Shown here: positions 52,818 to 60,266 of the stretch, piece after piece
How the letters are laid out: every line of letters begins with the position of its first letter
How positions within the stretch are numbered: position 1 is the first letter of the stretch
Origin: CAVQCA01 sp963710815
GTDB taxonomy: Bacteria; Pseudomonadota; Gammaproteobacteria; UBA9214
DNA length: 64,000 nt
Assembly (NCBI GenBank): GCA_963710815.1
Contig: CAVQCA010000059.1
Coordinates: 16,461-80,460, forward strand
Direction of reading: 5' to 3'
The notes under the pieces: generated by a model
Told to the model about the DNA's origin: nothing
Seen by the model: the letters and a program-made list of their open reading frames with translations, nothing else
Databases searched by the model: none
Translations under genes and position numbers: made by a program

Positions 52818-53696
52818 TTATGCGTCGTGTCCATAAATAGATTTCAACCGCTTGTACAACTCATTACTGAGATCTCGATACCCTTCTTCGTTTGGCAAAT
52901 ATTTTAGTGCGCGATGGTGACCGAGATCAGACGGAATATCGTCTATTGACTGGGTTATAGGAATGACGGTTTTCCCCAGTGCATGAGCAATGCCTGTTTC
53001 ATACATGACATTAGGGTTCCTGCCACTAAAATCGACGATAACAACTTTTGCGCAGTAAATAATATCGAATATATCTTGAATAAAGATCGAGTTATCCCAA
53101 ATGCTATCTGCCCTGACACACTCTAACCTCATATATTCAGCGACACGTTCTATGGCCGTATAGGTGCCTGTAAATGCCGCATTGAACGGCATCATTACTG
53201 AAATTAGTTTCGGGTTTTGTGGCTTAATTGGGACATTGAACACGCTCGGCTTGAAAGTGATTAGCCTTTCTATTGGCACTTCTGAGTAATCCGTAGAAAC
53301 GAATTCACCATGTGCCGGTACGAGCTTTACAAGTCCGTTAGGCTGAGTTGTAACCGTTAAATCGTAAGTCCTCAAACAGACTTGTACTGCCTCAACAGCT
53401 TTATATCTATCCACTCGCTCATCAAACAGGAAATGGTCAGGATGAAGTAAATACTCGACTATTTTTACCATTTCTGGTGAGGGCATATTTGGAACCGGTT
53501 GTTTCTTTGCACTTAATTCTTTCAAAACATCATTAGCCCAGAGCCTTCTAGTAGAACCGTCATGAACATAATCTAAATCGAGATCAATAAAAAAACGGGT
53601 CAAGTTTGAAGAACTTCGATAGGGAAAAAAGTCGAACGGGCTATCTCCGCATATCATCTCAGCAATCTTCATTAATCCCGCGGCGCCGATTTCCAT
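52818..53696 (-). CDS. Nucleoside-deoxyribosyltransferase-like protein with AbiJ-like N-terminal domain
   Basis: 292 residues. The C-terminal part (about 160-292) carries the Nuc_deoxyrib_tr/TIR-like signature: SIWDNSIFIQDIFDIIYCAK, GRNPNVMYETGIAHALGK with Glu233 as the likely catalytic residue, and PITQSIDDIPSDL. The N-terminal part (about 15-125) is helical: FPYRSSSNLTRFFIDLDLDY, DGSTRRLWANDVLKEL, LHPDHFLFDERVDRYKAV. It resembles the N-terminal domains found on AbiJ-type abortive-infection proteins, though that is from memory and not certain. Such effectors cleave nucleotides or NAD. It heads the four-gene cargo row. Confidence 0.75.
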   Translation of the reverse strand: MEIGAAGLMKIAEMICGDSPFDFFPYRSSSNLTRFFIDLDLDYVHDGSTRRLWANDVLKELSAKKQPVPNMPSPEMVKIVEYLLHPDHFLFDERVDRYKAVEAVQVCLRTYDLTVTTQPNGLVKLVPAHGEFVSTDYSEVPIERLITFKPSVFNVPIKPQNPKLISVMMPFNAAFTGTYTAIERVAEYMRLECVRADSIWDNSIFIQDIFDIIYCAKVVIVDFSGRNPNVMYETGIAHALGKTVIPITQSIDDIPSDLGHHRALKYLPNEEGYRDLSNELYKRLKSIYGHDA

Positions 53697-54113
53697 TTAG
53701 ACCCCATTTTCTTTTATGCATAATAGGAATTAGACGGACAGATTATTCAGCATATCCGCAAACGCAATGATGTACGTATTTCTACGTATCATCCTGATTA
53801 CATGGTCTATTTATACTCTTCCGGTCAAAATATCAGAAAACGCAATTGCTGACAGCGATTAACGAGGCCCTTGATTGTCTGAGTGGACTCTCAGTGACCT
53901 GGATTGCAGGAATTTAACGTGCGACGCGAGTTGCTTTCAGTGCGTCTAGCTCTTGATGAGAAATGCAAAGGTAGGTTGATTACTGCCAAATAGCCACAGC
54001 ATCTACAGGTCCAATGTTGAATTGCCTTCTTGACAATATTTGGGACGAAACAACAGAATTATTGTTTCTTATCATGTTGTTACAGAGTCCTAGCCGATGA
54101 TGTTGATGATCTC

Positions 54114-54158
54114 GCACCAGTTCTCAGATTTGTCCTGACAGGGGAGCCAACCACTACT
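54114..54158 (+). repeat. Island 45-bp repeat, copy 1
   Basis: Contains ACCAGTTC.CAGATTTGTCCTG and GAGCCA.CACTACT; partner at 56414-56457 in the same orientation. Not part of a clear gene at either site. Confidence 0.6.
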
Positions 54159-54166
54159 AGAACGGT

Positions 54167-54222
54167 GCCCTGACGTTCGCTCTGCAACGAGCCAATCTCG
54201 CCAGGGCGTCCTTCCGCGTAAC
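54167..54222 (+). repeat. Island hairpin repeat, copy B
   Basis: GCCCTGACG, GCTCTGCAACGAGCC, CGCCAGGGCG and CCGCGTAAC in order, about 80% identical to 50383-50437. Together the two copies bracket the 3.7-kb TIR cluster. Confidence 0.8.
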
Positions 54223-54263
54223 AGCAAAAATGAGTAATGCGTGTTTTGGTGTACGCTCTATTC

Positions 54264-54830
54264 TTAAGTAGCACCCCTCTGATTAGCTCGTCGCTGCAAA
54301 TACAGGGCCACTACAACTACGAGCATTACCTGCAGTAATGGGTAAACGACGTAATTCACCCACCGATTCTCGAAGTCCGGTATAGCAAGCGATAGGAGAA
54401 CGAAAGGTGTTGCGGCGATTAATACTCCAATCATTGTGTTTCTTTCGAGACCTGTTGGGGACGCTAACTTCATTAGCAGAATCAGAATTAACCATGCAAT
54501 AATAGAAGCGAACACTTTTAGAATTCCGTTGTTAACAATCCACGGAGAGCTTGTCCCGGAAATATCAAGAAGTAATTGATCAAGTACAGCGGAATACGCA
54601 GTTCTGAGTTTTGGCTCAGACTGCAACGCTCCTGAGTCTGCAATAGAAGTCAACCGTTCGATAAGAGCGATTTCTCGTTCGGTTTTTTGTAGTGCAAAAG
54701 TCCCAGTTTCTCCTTCATAGAGAAATACACTAATAAAGACCAGTAGCACAATTACGCCAACGACGGACGCGCGTCGCCATGAGAAATCGGTAATTAGCCG
54801 TTCGAAGAAATCTAGAATGGATTGGATCAT
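54264..54830 (-). CDS. Small multi-pass membrane protein, unknown
   Basis: 188 residues with about four membrane helices (SVVGVIVLLVFISVFLYEG; LKVFASIIAWLILILLMKLA; TMIGVLIAATPFVLLSLAI; VVYPLLQVMLVVVVALYLQ) and a soluble loop after the first helix. No family recognised. Located just outside the TIR cluster beyond hairpin copy B. It may be a membrane effector or simply an unrelated passenger. Confidence 0.65.
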   Translation of the reverse strand: MIQSILDFFERLITDFSWRRASVVGVIVLLVFISVFLYEGETGTFALQKTEREIALIERLTSIADSGALQSEPKLRTAYSAVLDQLLLDISGTSSPWIVNNGILKVFASIIAWLILILLMKLASPTGLERNTMIGVLIAATPFVLLSLAIPDFENRWVNYVVYPLLQVMLVVVVALYLQRRANQRGAT

Positions 54831-54976
54831 AATGACTTGTATAGCTGCCTAGAATTGGCGGGCCGGAATGAGGATTTTGATTTAGACATTCCGGATGTCA
54901 ATTTTTCATAACTCATGTAAAGAATTTTATTTCCCTCACACCTTAGCTGTGCCGCTGACACGCCAGAGCCTGAACT

Positions 54977-55600
54977 TTACTTGTCTCTCTGTGTTATCTG
55001 ATCTAGCTTCTCTGCAGGCAGACCCTTTACTAAATTGAATAATGCAATAGCCGTTTCTGGATTGTCATTTAGATCAATTGTTCTAGGGTGAACAGCTTCA
55101 TTGCCTATGACTCTGACAATATCTAGGCTTTTCTGGATAGTTGGGTTTAATCCTTTTTTCACAAGGGATGCAACGTCGCTGTTAATGTTTTTCCCTGCCT
55201 CACCAAGATGTTTACACAATTTTTGTATACAAAGTCTGAGTAGGGCTGCCGCTCCTCTCGGTGAATCACCAGCGATGCGAGAAGCTTCCTCATAATCACA
55301 TAGAATATTCTCTGGCAAATCCGGATTAGCTGGTGGTGCTTGAGTTGAGGCTGGATAAATCAGCTTGTCACCTACCCAAATTGACTCATGTTGACAGTGA
55401 GTACAGAAAGCAAAAGTGACTCCTCCAACTCCCTGGAAACTATTACCTCCAAACTGTGAATACGCATCGCCCCAGATTTGGTTAGCATAGACATTGCAAC
55501 TCGGGCAATGAAATGCTGGGTAAACAGTACGAGAAAGCAGAGCTTTATGGATTGCGTATTTTAGTTTTGGGTGAATCCCACTATGGGAAAGGCGACTCAT
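54977..55600 (-). CDS. DUF4145 (HEPN-like) protein, possibly with altered N-terminus
   Basis: 207 residues. A zinc ribbon near residues 32-72 (FHCPSCNVYANQIWGDAYSQ; CTHCQHESIW) precedes a DUF4145 domain: YEEASRIAGDSPRGAAALLR, LCIQKLCKHLGEAGKNINSD, VIGNEAVHPRTIDLND. DUF4145 proteins are HEPN-fold relatives often carried by defence or restriction islands. The first about 29 residues before FHCPSC lie antisense to the start of an unrelated gene fragment (55513-55690), so the native N-terminus has probably been replaced by a recombination junction. Confidence 0.8.
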   Translation of the reverse strand: MSRLSHSGIHPKLKYAIHKALLSRTVYPAFHCPSCNVYANQIWGDAYSQFGGNSFQGVGGVTFAFCTHCQHESIWVGDKLIYPASTQAPPANPDLPENILCDYEEASRIAGDSPRGAAALLRLCIQKLCKHLGEAGKNINSDVASLVKKGLNPTIQKSLDIVRVIGNEAVHPRTIDLNDNPETAIALFNLVKGLPAEKLDQITQRDK

Positions 55601-55728
55601 TTACACGTACCGTTGTCAAAAAGTGGGGACAAGACAATCGCCGTAACGCAACGATGCGGACTGCGCTAGGAAATGCATGGAAGCAAAATTGGGGGCAGGT
55701 CAATTACGCTCTTCGAGTATTTTCTTAA
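55513..55728 (+). pseudogene. N-terminal fragment of a 'GESHYG' protein (uracil-DNA-glycosylase-like family)
   Basis: A 71-codon frame reading YGLRILVLGESHYGKGDSFT then RTVVKKWGQDNRR. The ILVLGESHYG start followed by FTR-x-VV is typical of a conserved hypothetical/uracil-DNA-glycosylase-like family, normally over 200 residues. It breaks near 55690 and overlaps the DUF4145 start in antisense. Confidence 0.55.
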
Positions 55729-56095
55729 TCTCTAAGATTTCTGATTTCGACGATGCATTGTTAATATCTTTTTTGAGCTCTTCAACGGAGCTACGGAGAA
55801 CTGTTTTTAAGTCCTCTTGGTTTGCGACCATAGTTTCCATCTTGGCTTCCATGCGAGTTACTGTTTTAGTTAATTCATCAACGCTCTTTTGAAGCATCGC
55901 GATATCTGACGTTGTATCGTTCCAAATGTAGAGCAACAACGCTCCAATAATACCGATCAATCCACCGCCTACCCATTTTGGGTCTATGTTAAATACCAAA
56001 CCAGCAGAGGTTCCAGCACCAGATCCAGAACCTTCCGCTGCACCAGCTACAGATGCGGCTTGAGAACCGGAACCGGGATGCAGAATCGCAGTCAT
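55700..56095 (-). CDS. Small membrane protein with C-terminal coiled coil
   Basis: 131 residues. A Gly/Ser/Ala-rich N-terminus, one membrane helix (WVGGGLIGIIGALLLYIW, about 41-58), then a heptad-like helix (MLQKSVDELTKTVTRMEAKM; METMVANQEDLKTVLRSSVE). Layout resembles phage or island membrane-anchored coiled-coil proteins. Function unknown. Confidence 0.65.
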   Translation of the reverse strand: MTAILHPGSGSQAASVAGAAEGSGSGAGTSAGLVFNIDPKWVGGGLIGIIGALLLYIWNDTTSDIAMLQKSVDELTKTVTRMEAKMETMVANQEDLKTVLRSSVEELKKDINNASSKSEILEIKKILEERN

Positions 56096-56918
56096 TTGTA
56101 TATCCTTTTGCCCGATAACTTAAGCAATCAAGAATCAGTGTGCCTAACAGTAAATGCTTATGTATCAAACATCCTAGGCGGCTGGGCTGCACTGTGCAAT
56201 AAGCCGCTTTCACTTGCTGCTGTTTAAATATCATGTTACTAGAAGAAATGACAGCGATCTATCATCTGCTAGACAACGAATGTCACCCGCGTCAGACTCA
56301 ATGAGGAAGTACGTAGAAATACTTATTCAGTTCGGGCCGACGCGTATTCACGACACACTGACGTTGTCGAATAATGAACGTCATCCGCACTGGCCTGTCA
56401 TCATAACCACCACACACCAGTTCCCAGATTTGTCCTGCATGGTGAGCCACTACTACTCGAATGTTACAACGTCCATATTGCAAGGACGAGACATCAGCGG
56501 TCAAATGCTGCCACACCGTTAATGGCAGATTGTTGCCGAAGTAGGGAATTTAGGTTTGACTAATAACCGATAAATAAACACGCCTTGTTAAGGCCGCAAT
56601 GGTTACGCGCCTGATACATCGAGGCGTTGTTCAACGGTAGTGGGGGCGCTTCCGTGGCTCCGCCACAGCAGGTGCGCCGCTGCGCGGCGAGTATTTTTAT
56701 AAAATCCGGTTCGGCAAGCGAGGGTGCATCAGCACTTGCCAGCAGCCTGCCATCCATTTAGAGCAGCGAGGTTGTTTAAGGCTGCTGAAACTACTGTGCC
56801 CAATTTGTGCGCATCTATTTCAACAGTACATGCAACTTACTGAATGCTGGAATGCGGTATTGATTGGCAAGCGCCGTAAGTGACTGAATGTTATGTGGTA
56901 GGTAATGAACCGTCCCGC
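56096..56918. other. Right-hand end of island, no gene recognised
   Basis: About 820 bases. Includes a copy of the 45-bp repeat (56414-56457) and GC-rich stretches near 56640-56690. Short frames are not convincing. Confidence 0.55.
56414..56457 (+). repeat. Island 45-bp repeat, copy 2
   Basis: Matches 54114-54158 in ACCAGTTC.CAGATTTGTCCTG and GAGCCA.CTACTACT. Confidence 0.6.
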
Positions 56919-56963
56919 CTGAAAATCCCCGTGTCGGCGGTTCGATTCCGTCCCTGGCCACCA
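56919..56963. repeat. attR: right attachment repeat (tRNA-Phe 3' half)
   Basis: Exact 45-bp copy of the tRNA-Phe 3' half, CTGAAAATCCCC through CCTGGCCACCA. It lacks the 5' half and so is not a tRNA. Confidence 0.95.
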
Positions 56964-57341
56964 AAATAACAATATAACTATCAGTAAGATATAGACTCCG
57001 CAATGCTCGGCCGAGCCTGTTTCTGAAAGTCCCCTTCCCGGTAAAGAGTCCCCGGCCCGGTATTCAGGAAATGCAGCAAAGACTCCAATTATTTATCCAG
57101 GGTCAATGAGTTGCAGATTTAATATTGTAGGAGATCAGGTCGCATGTGATATCAACGTGACCGGATTGTGACAGCAGGTAAACACGCGAACTGTGTAACG
57201 GCGTGTACCCCGCTATGAACTTGAACGAAATAATTTGATTGGCCGTTATGTACCGCATCCTGGTGAATGGCAGGTACGGGTTCCTGTAACGATCACCATA
57301 CGGCAAGGTGCCCCGATGGACAGAGCACCTTGCCACTTCCG
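56964..57341. other. Intergenic region right of the island
   Basis: About 380 bases, no gene seen. A hairpin (57302-57334) near its right end probably terminates the rhodanese gene. Confidence 0.5.
57302..57334 (-). terminator. Hairpin downstream of rhodanese gene
   Basis: GGCAAGGTGC pairs with GCACCTTGCC, 10-bp stem with a 13-nt loop, 8 nt past the stop. No T run. Confidence 0.5.
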
Positions 57342-57689
57342 TCATGCGACCACCTGGTCCGATTCAATCGGCAGTCCGGCCTCGATCCAGTCCTGCTTGC
57401 CTTCCTCGTACTCGGCGACGTTGGTGTAGCCCATCGAGGCGAGCGTCTGCGCCGCAATCCGCGAGTTCTGGCAGGCGGTATTGGCGCAATACACTACGAT
57501 GAAGTCGTTTTTTTCCGGAAGCACATCTCCGGCACGGGCGCGTACCTCGTCATGAGGCAGGAGGATGGCGCCCGGCAGGTGCCCGTCCCGGTAGTACTTT
57601 TCCGGCAGGGCTTCGACCAGGTGTACAGATGTACCGGCCCGGATGTGGGCATGGATATCGTCACGATGAATGCGTCGAAAAGTGGTCAT
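57342..57689 (-). CDS. Single-domain rhodanese
   Basis: A 115-residue cytosolic sulfurtransferase. Rhodanese features: LVEALPEKYYRDGHLPGAIL in the substrate-side motif and the active loop CANTACQNSR, Cys at the position of the persulfide-forming nucleophile, after DFIVVYC. It is transcribed divergently from a MarR-family gene whose two operator-like palindromes fill the 105-bp spacer, so it is probably the regulated target. A role in sulfane-sulfur handling or stress is inferred. Confidence 0.93.
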   Translation of the reverse strand: MTTFRRIHRDDIHAHIRAGTSVHLVEALPEKYYRDGHLPGAILLPHDEVRARAGDVLPEKNDFIVVYCANTACQNSRIAAQTLASMGYTNVAEYEEGKQDWIEAGLPIESDQVVA

Positions 57690-57723
57690 GTCAGTTCTCC
57701 TTCAGTTGGCAGCAACCCTACTG

Positions 57724-57773
57724 GTTGCAAGTACAACTATAACAGGGTGCGATAGTAGTTGCAAGTGCAACTA
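57724..57773. promoter_or_regulatory. Twin MarR operator sites
   Basis: GTTGCAAGTACAAC at 57724-57737 and TAGTTGCAAGTGCAACTA at 57756-57773 share the half-site GTTGCA. Their centres are 34 bp apart, about three helical turns. They lie between divergent rhodanese and MarR genes. Confidence 0.75.
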
Positions 57774-57794
57774 CAAACCGTTAAGCTGAAGTGC

Positions 57795-58241
57795 ATGAAA
57801 CCGATGCCGGATGATTTCACTCTACAGACATGGGCGCGCCTGGTGCGGGCCCAGCAACTGTTACTGGAACGTGTCGAGGTGGATCTCAAGCGGGCCGGCT
57901 TGCCGCCCCTGCGCTGGTACGATGTCCTGCTGGAGCTGCGCCGGGCCGAACCGGACGGATTGCGCCAGTTCGAGATCGGTGAGGCTGTCCTGCTGAACAA
58001 GTACAATGTGTCGCGGCTGCTGGACCGGCTGGAGCGTGAAGGATTGATCGAGCGTTATGCCTGTGAAGCGGACGGGCGGGGCGCCCAGGTCCGGATTACC
58101 CCGTCAGGAAATGGCCTGCTGAAGCGCATGTGGAAGGTGTATGGTGAGGCGATCACGGAACATTTCGTGCAGCATTTCAGCACGGCGGATATCAACAGAC
58201 TGTCGGCACTATTGTGCAAGCTGCCTGGTGTGTGCCGCTGA
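57795..58241 (+). CDS. MarR-family regulator
   Basis: 148 residues with the winged-helix MarR core: VDLKRAGLPPLRWYDVLLEL, the recognition region LLNKYNVSRLLDRLEREGLI and the wing CEADGRGAQVRITPSG. Dimeric repressors of this type release DNA on binding small ligands or thiol oxidation; the only Cys residues here are in the wing and near the C-terminus. It is likely autoregulated and represses the divergent rhodanese gene through the twin palindromes. ATG 57795 or 57804 may be the start. Confidence 0.9.
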   Translation: MKPMPDDFTLQTWARLVRAQQLLLERVEVDLKRAGLPPLRWYDVLLELRRAEPDGLRQFEIGEAVLLNKYNVSRLLDRLEREGLIERYACEADGRGAQVRITPSGNGLLKRMWKVYGEAITEHFVQHFSTADINRLSALLCKLPGVCR

Positions 58242-58341
58242 TGAATAACGGCTGCTCCAGGGCAGCAGGGTAGTGGCTTGCGAGACCACGCTGACAAGGC
58301 ATGGTTCATGCCCGACTTGCCCGCTGATCGGTGAGAGGGCG

Positions 58342-58704
58342 TCAATGGGAGTACGCCAGGGCGGCTTGTTCCCGGGTATAAAAGACACCGTGCCGTAAAA
58401 AACCGGCGATGATACCTTCTCTGACAGTCGTGACTCTTCCTTGCCGATTGCGTTCAAGCACCAGTTCATCCGGCAGTCCGTCGAGGACATGCACAGGCGC
58501 CGCACTGCCGTTCGCGAAACAGGACTGGTAGGCAATGTCCGTTGCCTGATCCAGAAAGGCCGGACGGAAGCCGTGACCCCTGTTCCCGGCGCTGACACCG
58601 CCACTGTCGCGGTAAGAATGGTTCTGCACTGCGAGCGTCCTGACTGACAAAGGCATCGGCATGTTCCCGATCGATGTGCTCCTGGTTGTGCTTGGCCTGT
58701 TCAT
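58342..58704 (-). CDS. Conserved small hypothetical protein
   Basis: 120 residues, no signal or membrane helix. The C-terminal 70 residues look conserved and domain-like: FRPAFLDQATDIAYQSCFAN, APVHVLDGLPDELVLERNR, VREGIIAGFLRHGVFYTREQ. I recognise this as a recurring small gammaproteobacterial protein of unknown function, not as a named family. It lies in a row of minus-strand genes downstream of the PYYDED-repeat gene. Confidence 0.65.
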   Translation of the reverse strand: MNRPSTTRSTSIGNMPMPLSVRTLAVQNHSYRDSGGVSAGNRGHGFRPAFLDQATDIAYQSCFANGSAAPVHVLDGLPDELVLERNRQGRVTTVREGIIAGFLRHGVFYTREQAALAYSH

Positions 58705-58776
58705 GACATTGCCTCCTTTATCTGGTTCGAACGTACATCTACAGCCGGTTCATTGCAGGAGACGATGCTTTCTGTA

Positions 58777-58808
58777 CAGGGTCACCGGCCGGATGACCGG
58801 TGACCCTG
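58777..58808 (-). terminator. Strong hairpin between two minus-strand genes
   Basis: CAGGGTCACCGG-ccggatga-CCGGTGACCCTG, a perfect 12-bp stem about 60 nt past the stop at 58871. No T run. Confidence 0.6.
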
Positions 58809-58870
58809 TTATGTGCTTCCCGTGTTGCATGGCGATTAACCGGCTGACGATTAATCAAAGTCCTTGATGA

Positions 58871-59260
58871 TCAGGGCGCACCCATCATTGCGGTCCTCCG
58901 CGTAGCCTGGTGCCCGACATGGCGATAGACGACGGTGTTGTCGGTGTCTTCGTCGTAATACGGCGTGAACCTGCTGGCCGCAGGCCCCGAAGCCTCAGGC
59001 CGGCTCGGTGTGGCCGGGTCATCGGTGAAGTGGTAAACGACCGTGTCAGTGTCTTCGTCGTAATACGGATGTGTGCGGTCTTTGGCATGTACTGATGGCT
59101 GTGACCCGACAGGCGAAACCGGGCCACCGACAAAGTTGTAAACAACCGTATGCGACTCTTCATCGTAATACGGCGCGATATCCTGCCCGGCTGTCACACG
59201 AGCGGTTACCAGTGTGATCGCAATGCCGACAAGTGCGGAAAGGGTATGTCTGGTAGTCAT
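58871..59260 (-). CDS. Secreted protein with three PYYDE-x-x-x-TVVY repeats
   Basis: 129 residues with a signal peptide (about 1-24, RVTAG). The mature protein consists of three copies of a motif joined by Pro/Ser-rich linkers: APYYDEESHTVVYNF, HPYYDEDTDTVVYHF and TPYYDEDTDNTVVYRH. I know no family with this repeat. The aspartate/glutamate cluster next to two tyrosines could bind metal ions. AAGATCATGACT-type spacing gives a normal ribosome site. It sits between a small hypothetical gene and cytochrome P460, same strand. Confidence 0.75.
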   Translation of the reverse strand: MTTRHTLSALVGIAITLVTARVTAGQDIAPYYDEESHTVVYNFVGGPVSPVGSQPSVHAKDRTHPYYDEDTDTVVYHFTDDPATPSRPEASGPAASRFTPYYDEDTDNTVVYRHVGHQATRRTAMMGAP

Positions 59261-59362
59261 GATCTTCTCCTCTATGGTCTGTGCTTGATCGGGTGTAGCT
59301 GGCGTTACTCCTGTGGATGTTTCCGAAGTCGGGTGCCAGTCGGCCCCCGGCTCCGGAATCCG

Positions 59363-59998
59363 CTACTTCGCATCGAGAACCGGTGCGTAAAACTCGCTGA
59401 ACACCATGTTGGTGGCATTGGCCTCATGGCAGCCGGCGCAGGCCTCCTTCGGTTGTACCGCTGCTGTTTTCGCGTAGGGAGGTGCGCGATGGCCGAAATT
59501 GAAGAAACCCCAGCCGTTGCTGTCCTCGAAGCGCTTGCTGTCCTTGACAGAGATGTCGATGCCGTTCGCCTTGCCGGGGAAGTAACCGCGGCCGGACGGC
59601 TCGACCCGCGAACCGTCCGCGAAGGTGCCGGGTTTGGTCAGCTGCAGTTCCTTCAGCAGGATCGTGCCTTCCGGGAACTCCCCGGTTCTGCGGTAGGTCT
59701 GGTAAGCCTCGGGCTGGATATACACATTGTGAAACTCCGGGAAGCCGGCCTTGCCGTTGTTCAGCCCGTGCGGGGTCAGCGGCGAACCCAGAAAGATCCA
59801 GCGGTGATAGCCCTGCGGGAGCTTCAGCTGGCCATCCGTGGTCCACTGCGGCCCCCAGTCCGGCGTGGAAGCCGCCCGGGCATTGTTCCCGGAATTGAGC
59901 CCGACGATGGCACCGCAGATCAGGGAAGCCAGCAGAATGGCCGCACTGGTACGGGATGCCCGGTTGGCCGGGTGCGATATTTCGATGTCATGTTTCAT
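59363..59998 (-). CDS. Cytochrome P460-family protein
   Basis: A 211-residue periplasmic heme protein: signal peptide (about 1-42), P460 domain (LPQGYHRWIFLGSPLTPHGL, FHNVYIQPEAYQTYRRTGEF, FPEGTILLKELQ) and heme motif CAGCHEANATNMVFSEFY near the C-terminus. P460 proteins oxidise hydroxylamine or bind NO via a Lys-crosslinked heme; a nearby conserved Lys could supply the crosslink, but this cannot be shown here. It is divergent from a TetR gene with a palindrome in between, which suggests TetR control. Confidence 0.9.
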   Translation of the reverse strand: MKHDIEISHPANRASRTSAAILLASLICGAIVGLNSGNNARAASTPDWGPQWTTDGQLKLPQGYHRWIFLGSPLTPHGLNNGKAGFPEFHNVYIQPEAYQTYRRTGEFPEGTILLKELQLTKPGTFADGSRVEPSGRGYFPGKANGIDISVKDSKRFEDSNGWGFFNFGHRAPPYAKTAAVQPKEACAGCHEANATNMVFSEFYAPVLDAK

Positions 59999-60073
59999 GT
60001 CAGTCCTCCTCGGTAACTGTGAAAGGTCCGGGTCGGCGATCAGTTGCTTTGCCGGCCAGTGGGCCTGATAAAA

Positions 60074-60091
60074 CGCTACAGAACCGTAGCG
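60074..60091. promoter_or_regulatory. Inverted repeat between P460 and TetR genes
   Basis: CGCTAC-agaacc-GTAGCG, perfect 6-bp arms. A possible TetR operator in the divergent spacer. Confidence 0.45.
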
Positions 60092-60266
60092 CCTGATTTA
60101 AAAATAGACAGATCCGTATCGTTTGTCAACGAAAATCTTAAAGTCTGGGTAAGATCTAGTTAACTATTTATTATTCATGAACTAATTACATAGCTTTATT
60201 GTGGGACGCGGCGCTGTCTTAATGTAATATAGATACTAACCTGTATGTATTCTTATGGAATGCACG

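Larger units (their letters stand above)
53697..54263. other. Spacer between cargo modules
   Basis: About 570 bases with no convincing gene. Contains one copy of a 45-bp repeat (54114-54158) and hairpin repeat copy B (54167-54222). Confidence 0.6.
44177..56963. mobile_element. Integrated genomic island (IME-like) in tRNA-Phe, 12.8 kb
   Basis: Bounded by exact 45-bp att repeats. It contains an integrase abutting attL, an excisionase-like gene, a Rep-like initiator and defence-like cargo; no conjugation or capsid genes. An integrative mobilisable or satellite-type element is the simplest reading. An IS66 element has since inserted. Confidence 0.9.

Noticed and set aside
51762..53696. Thoeris or CBASS system
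   Set aside because: No SIR2-type ThsA, no SLOG domain and no CD-NTase is present; the TIR protein is membrane-tethered.
56815..57003. Minus-strand open frame containing VARDGIEPPTRGFS
   Set aside because: It is a translation through the tRNA-derived att repeat, a well-known false protein.
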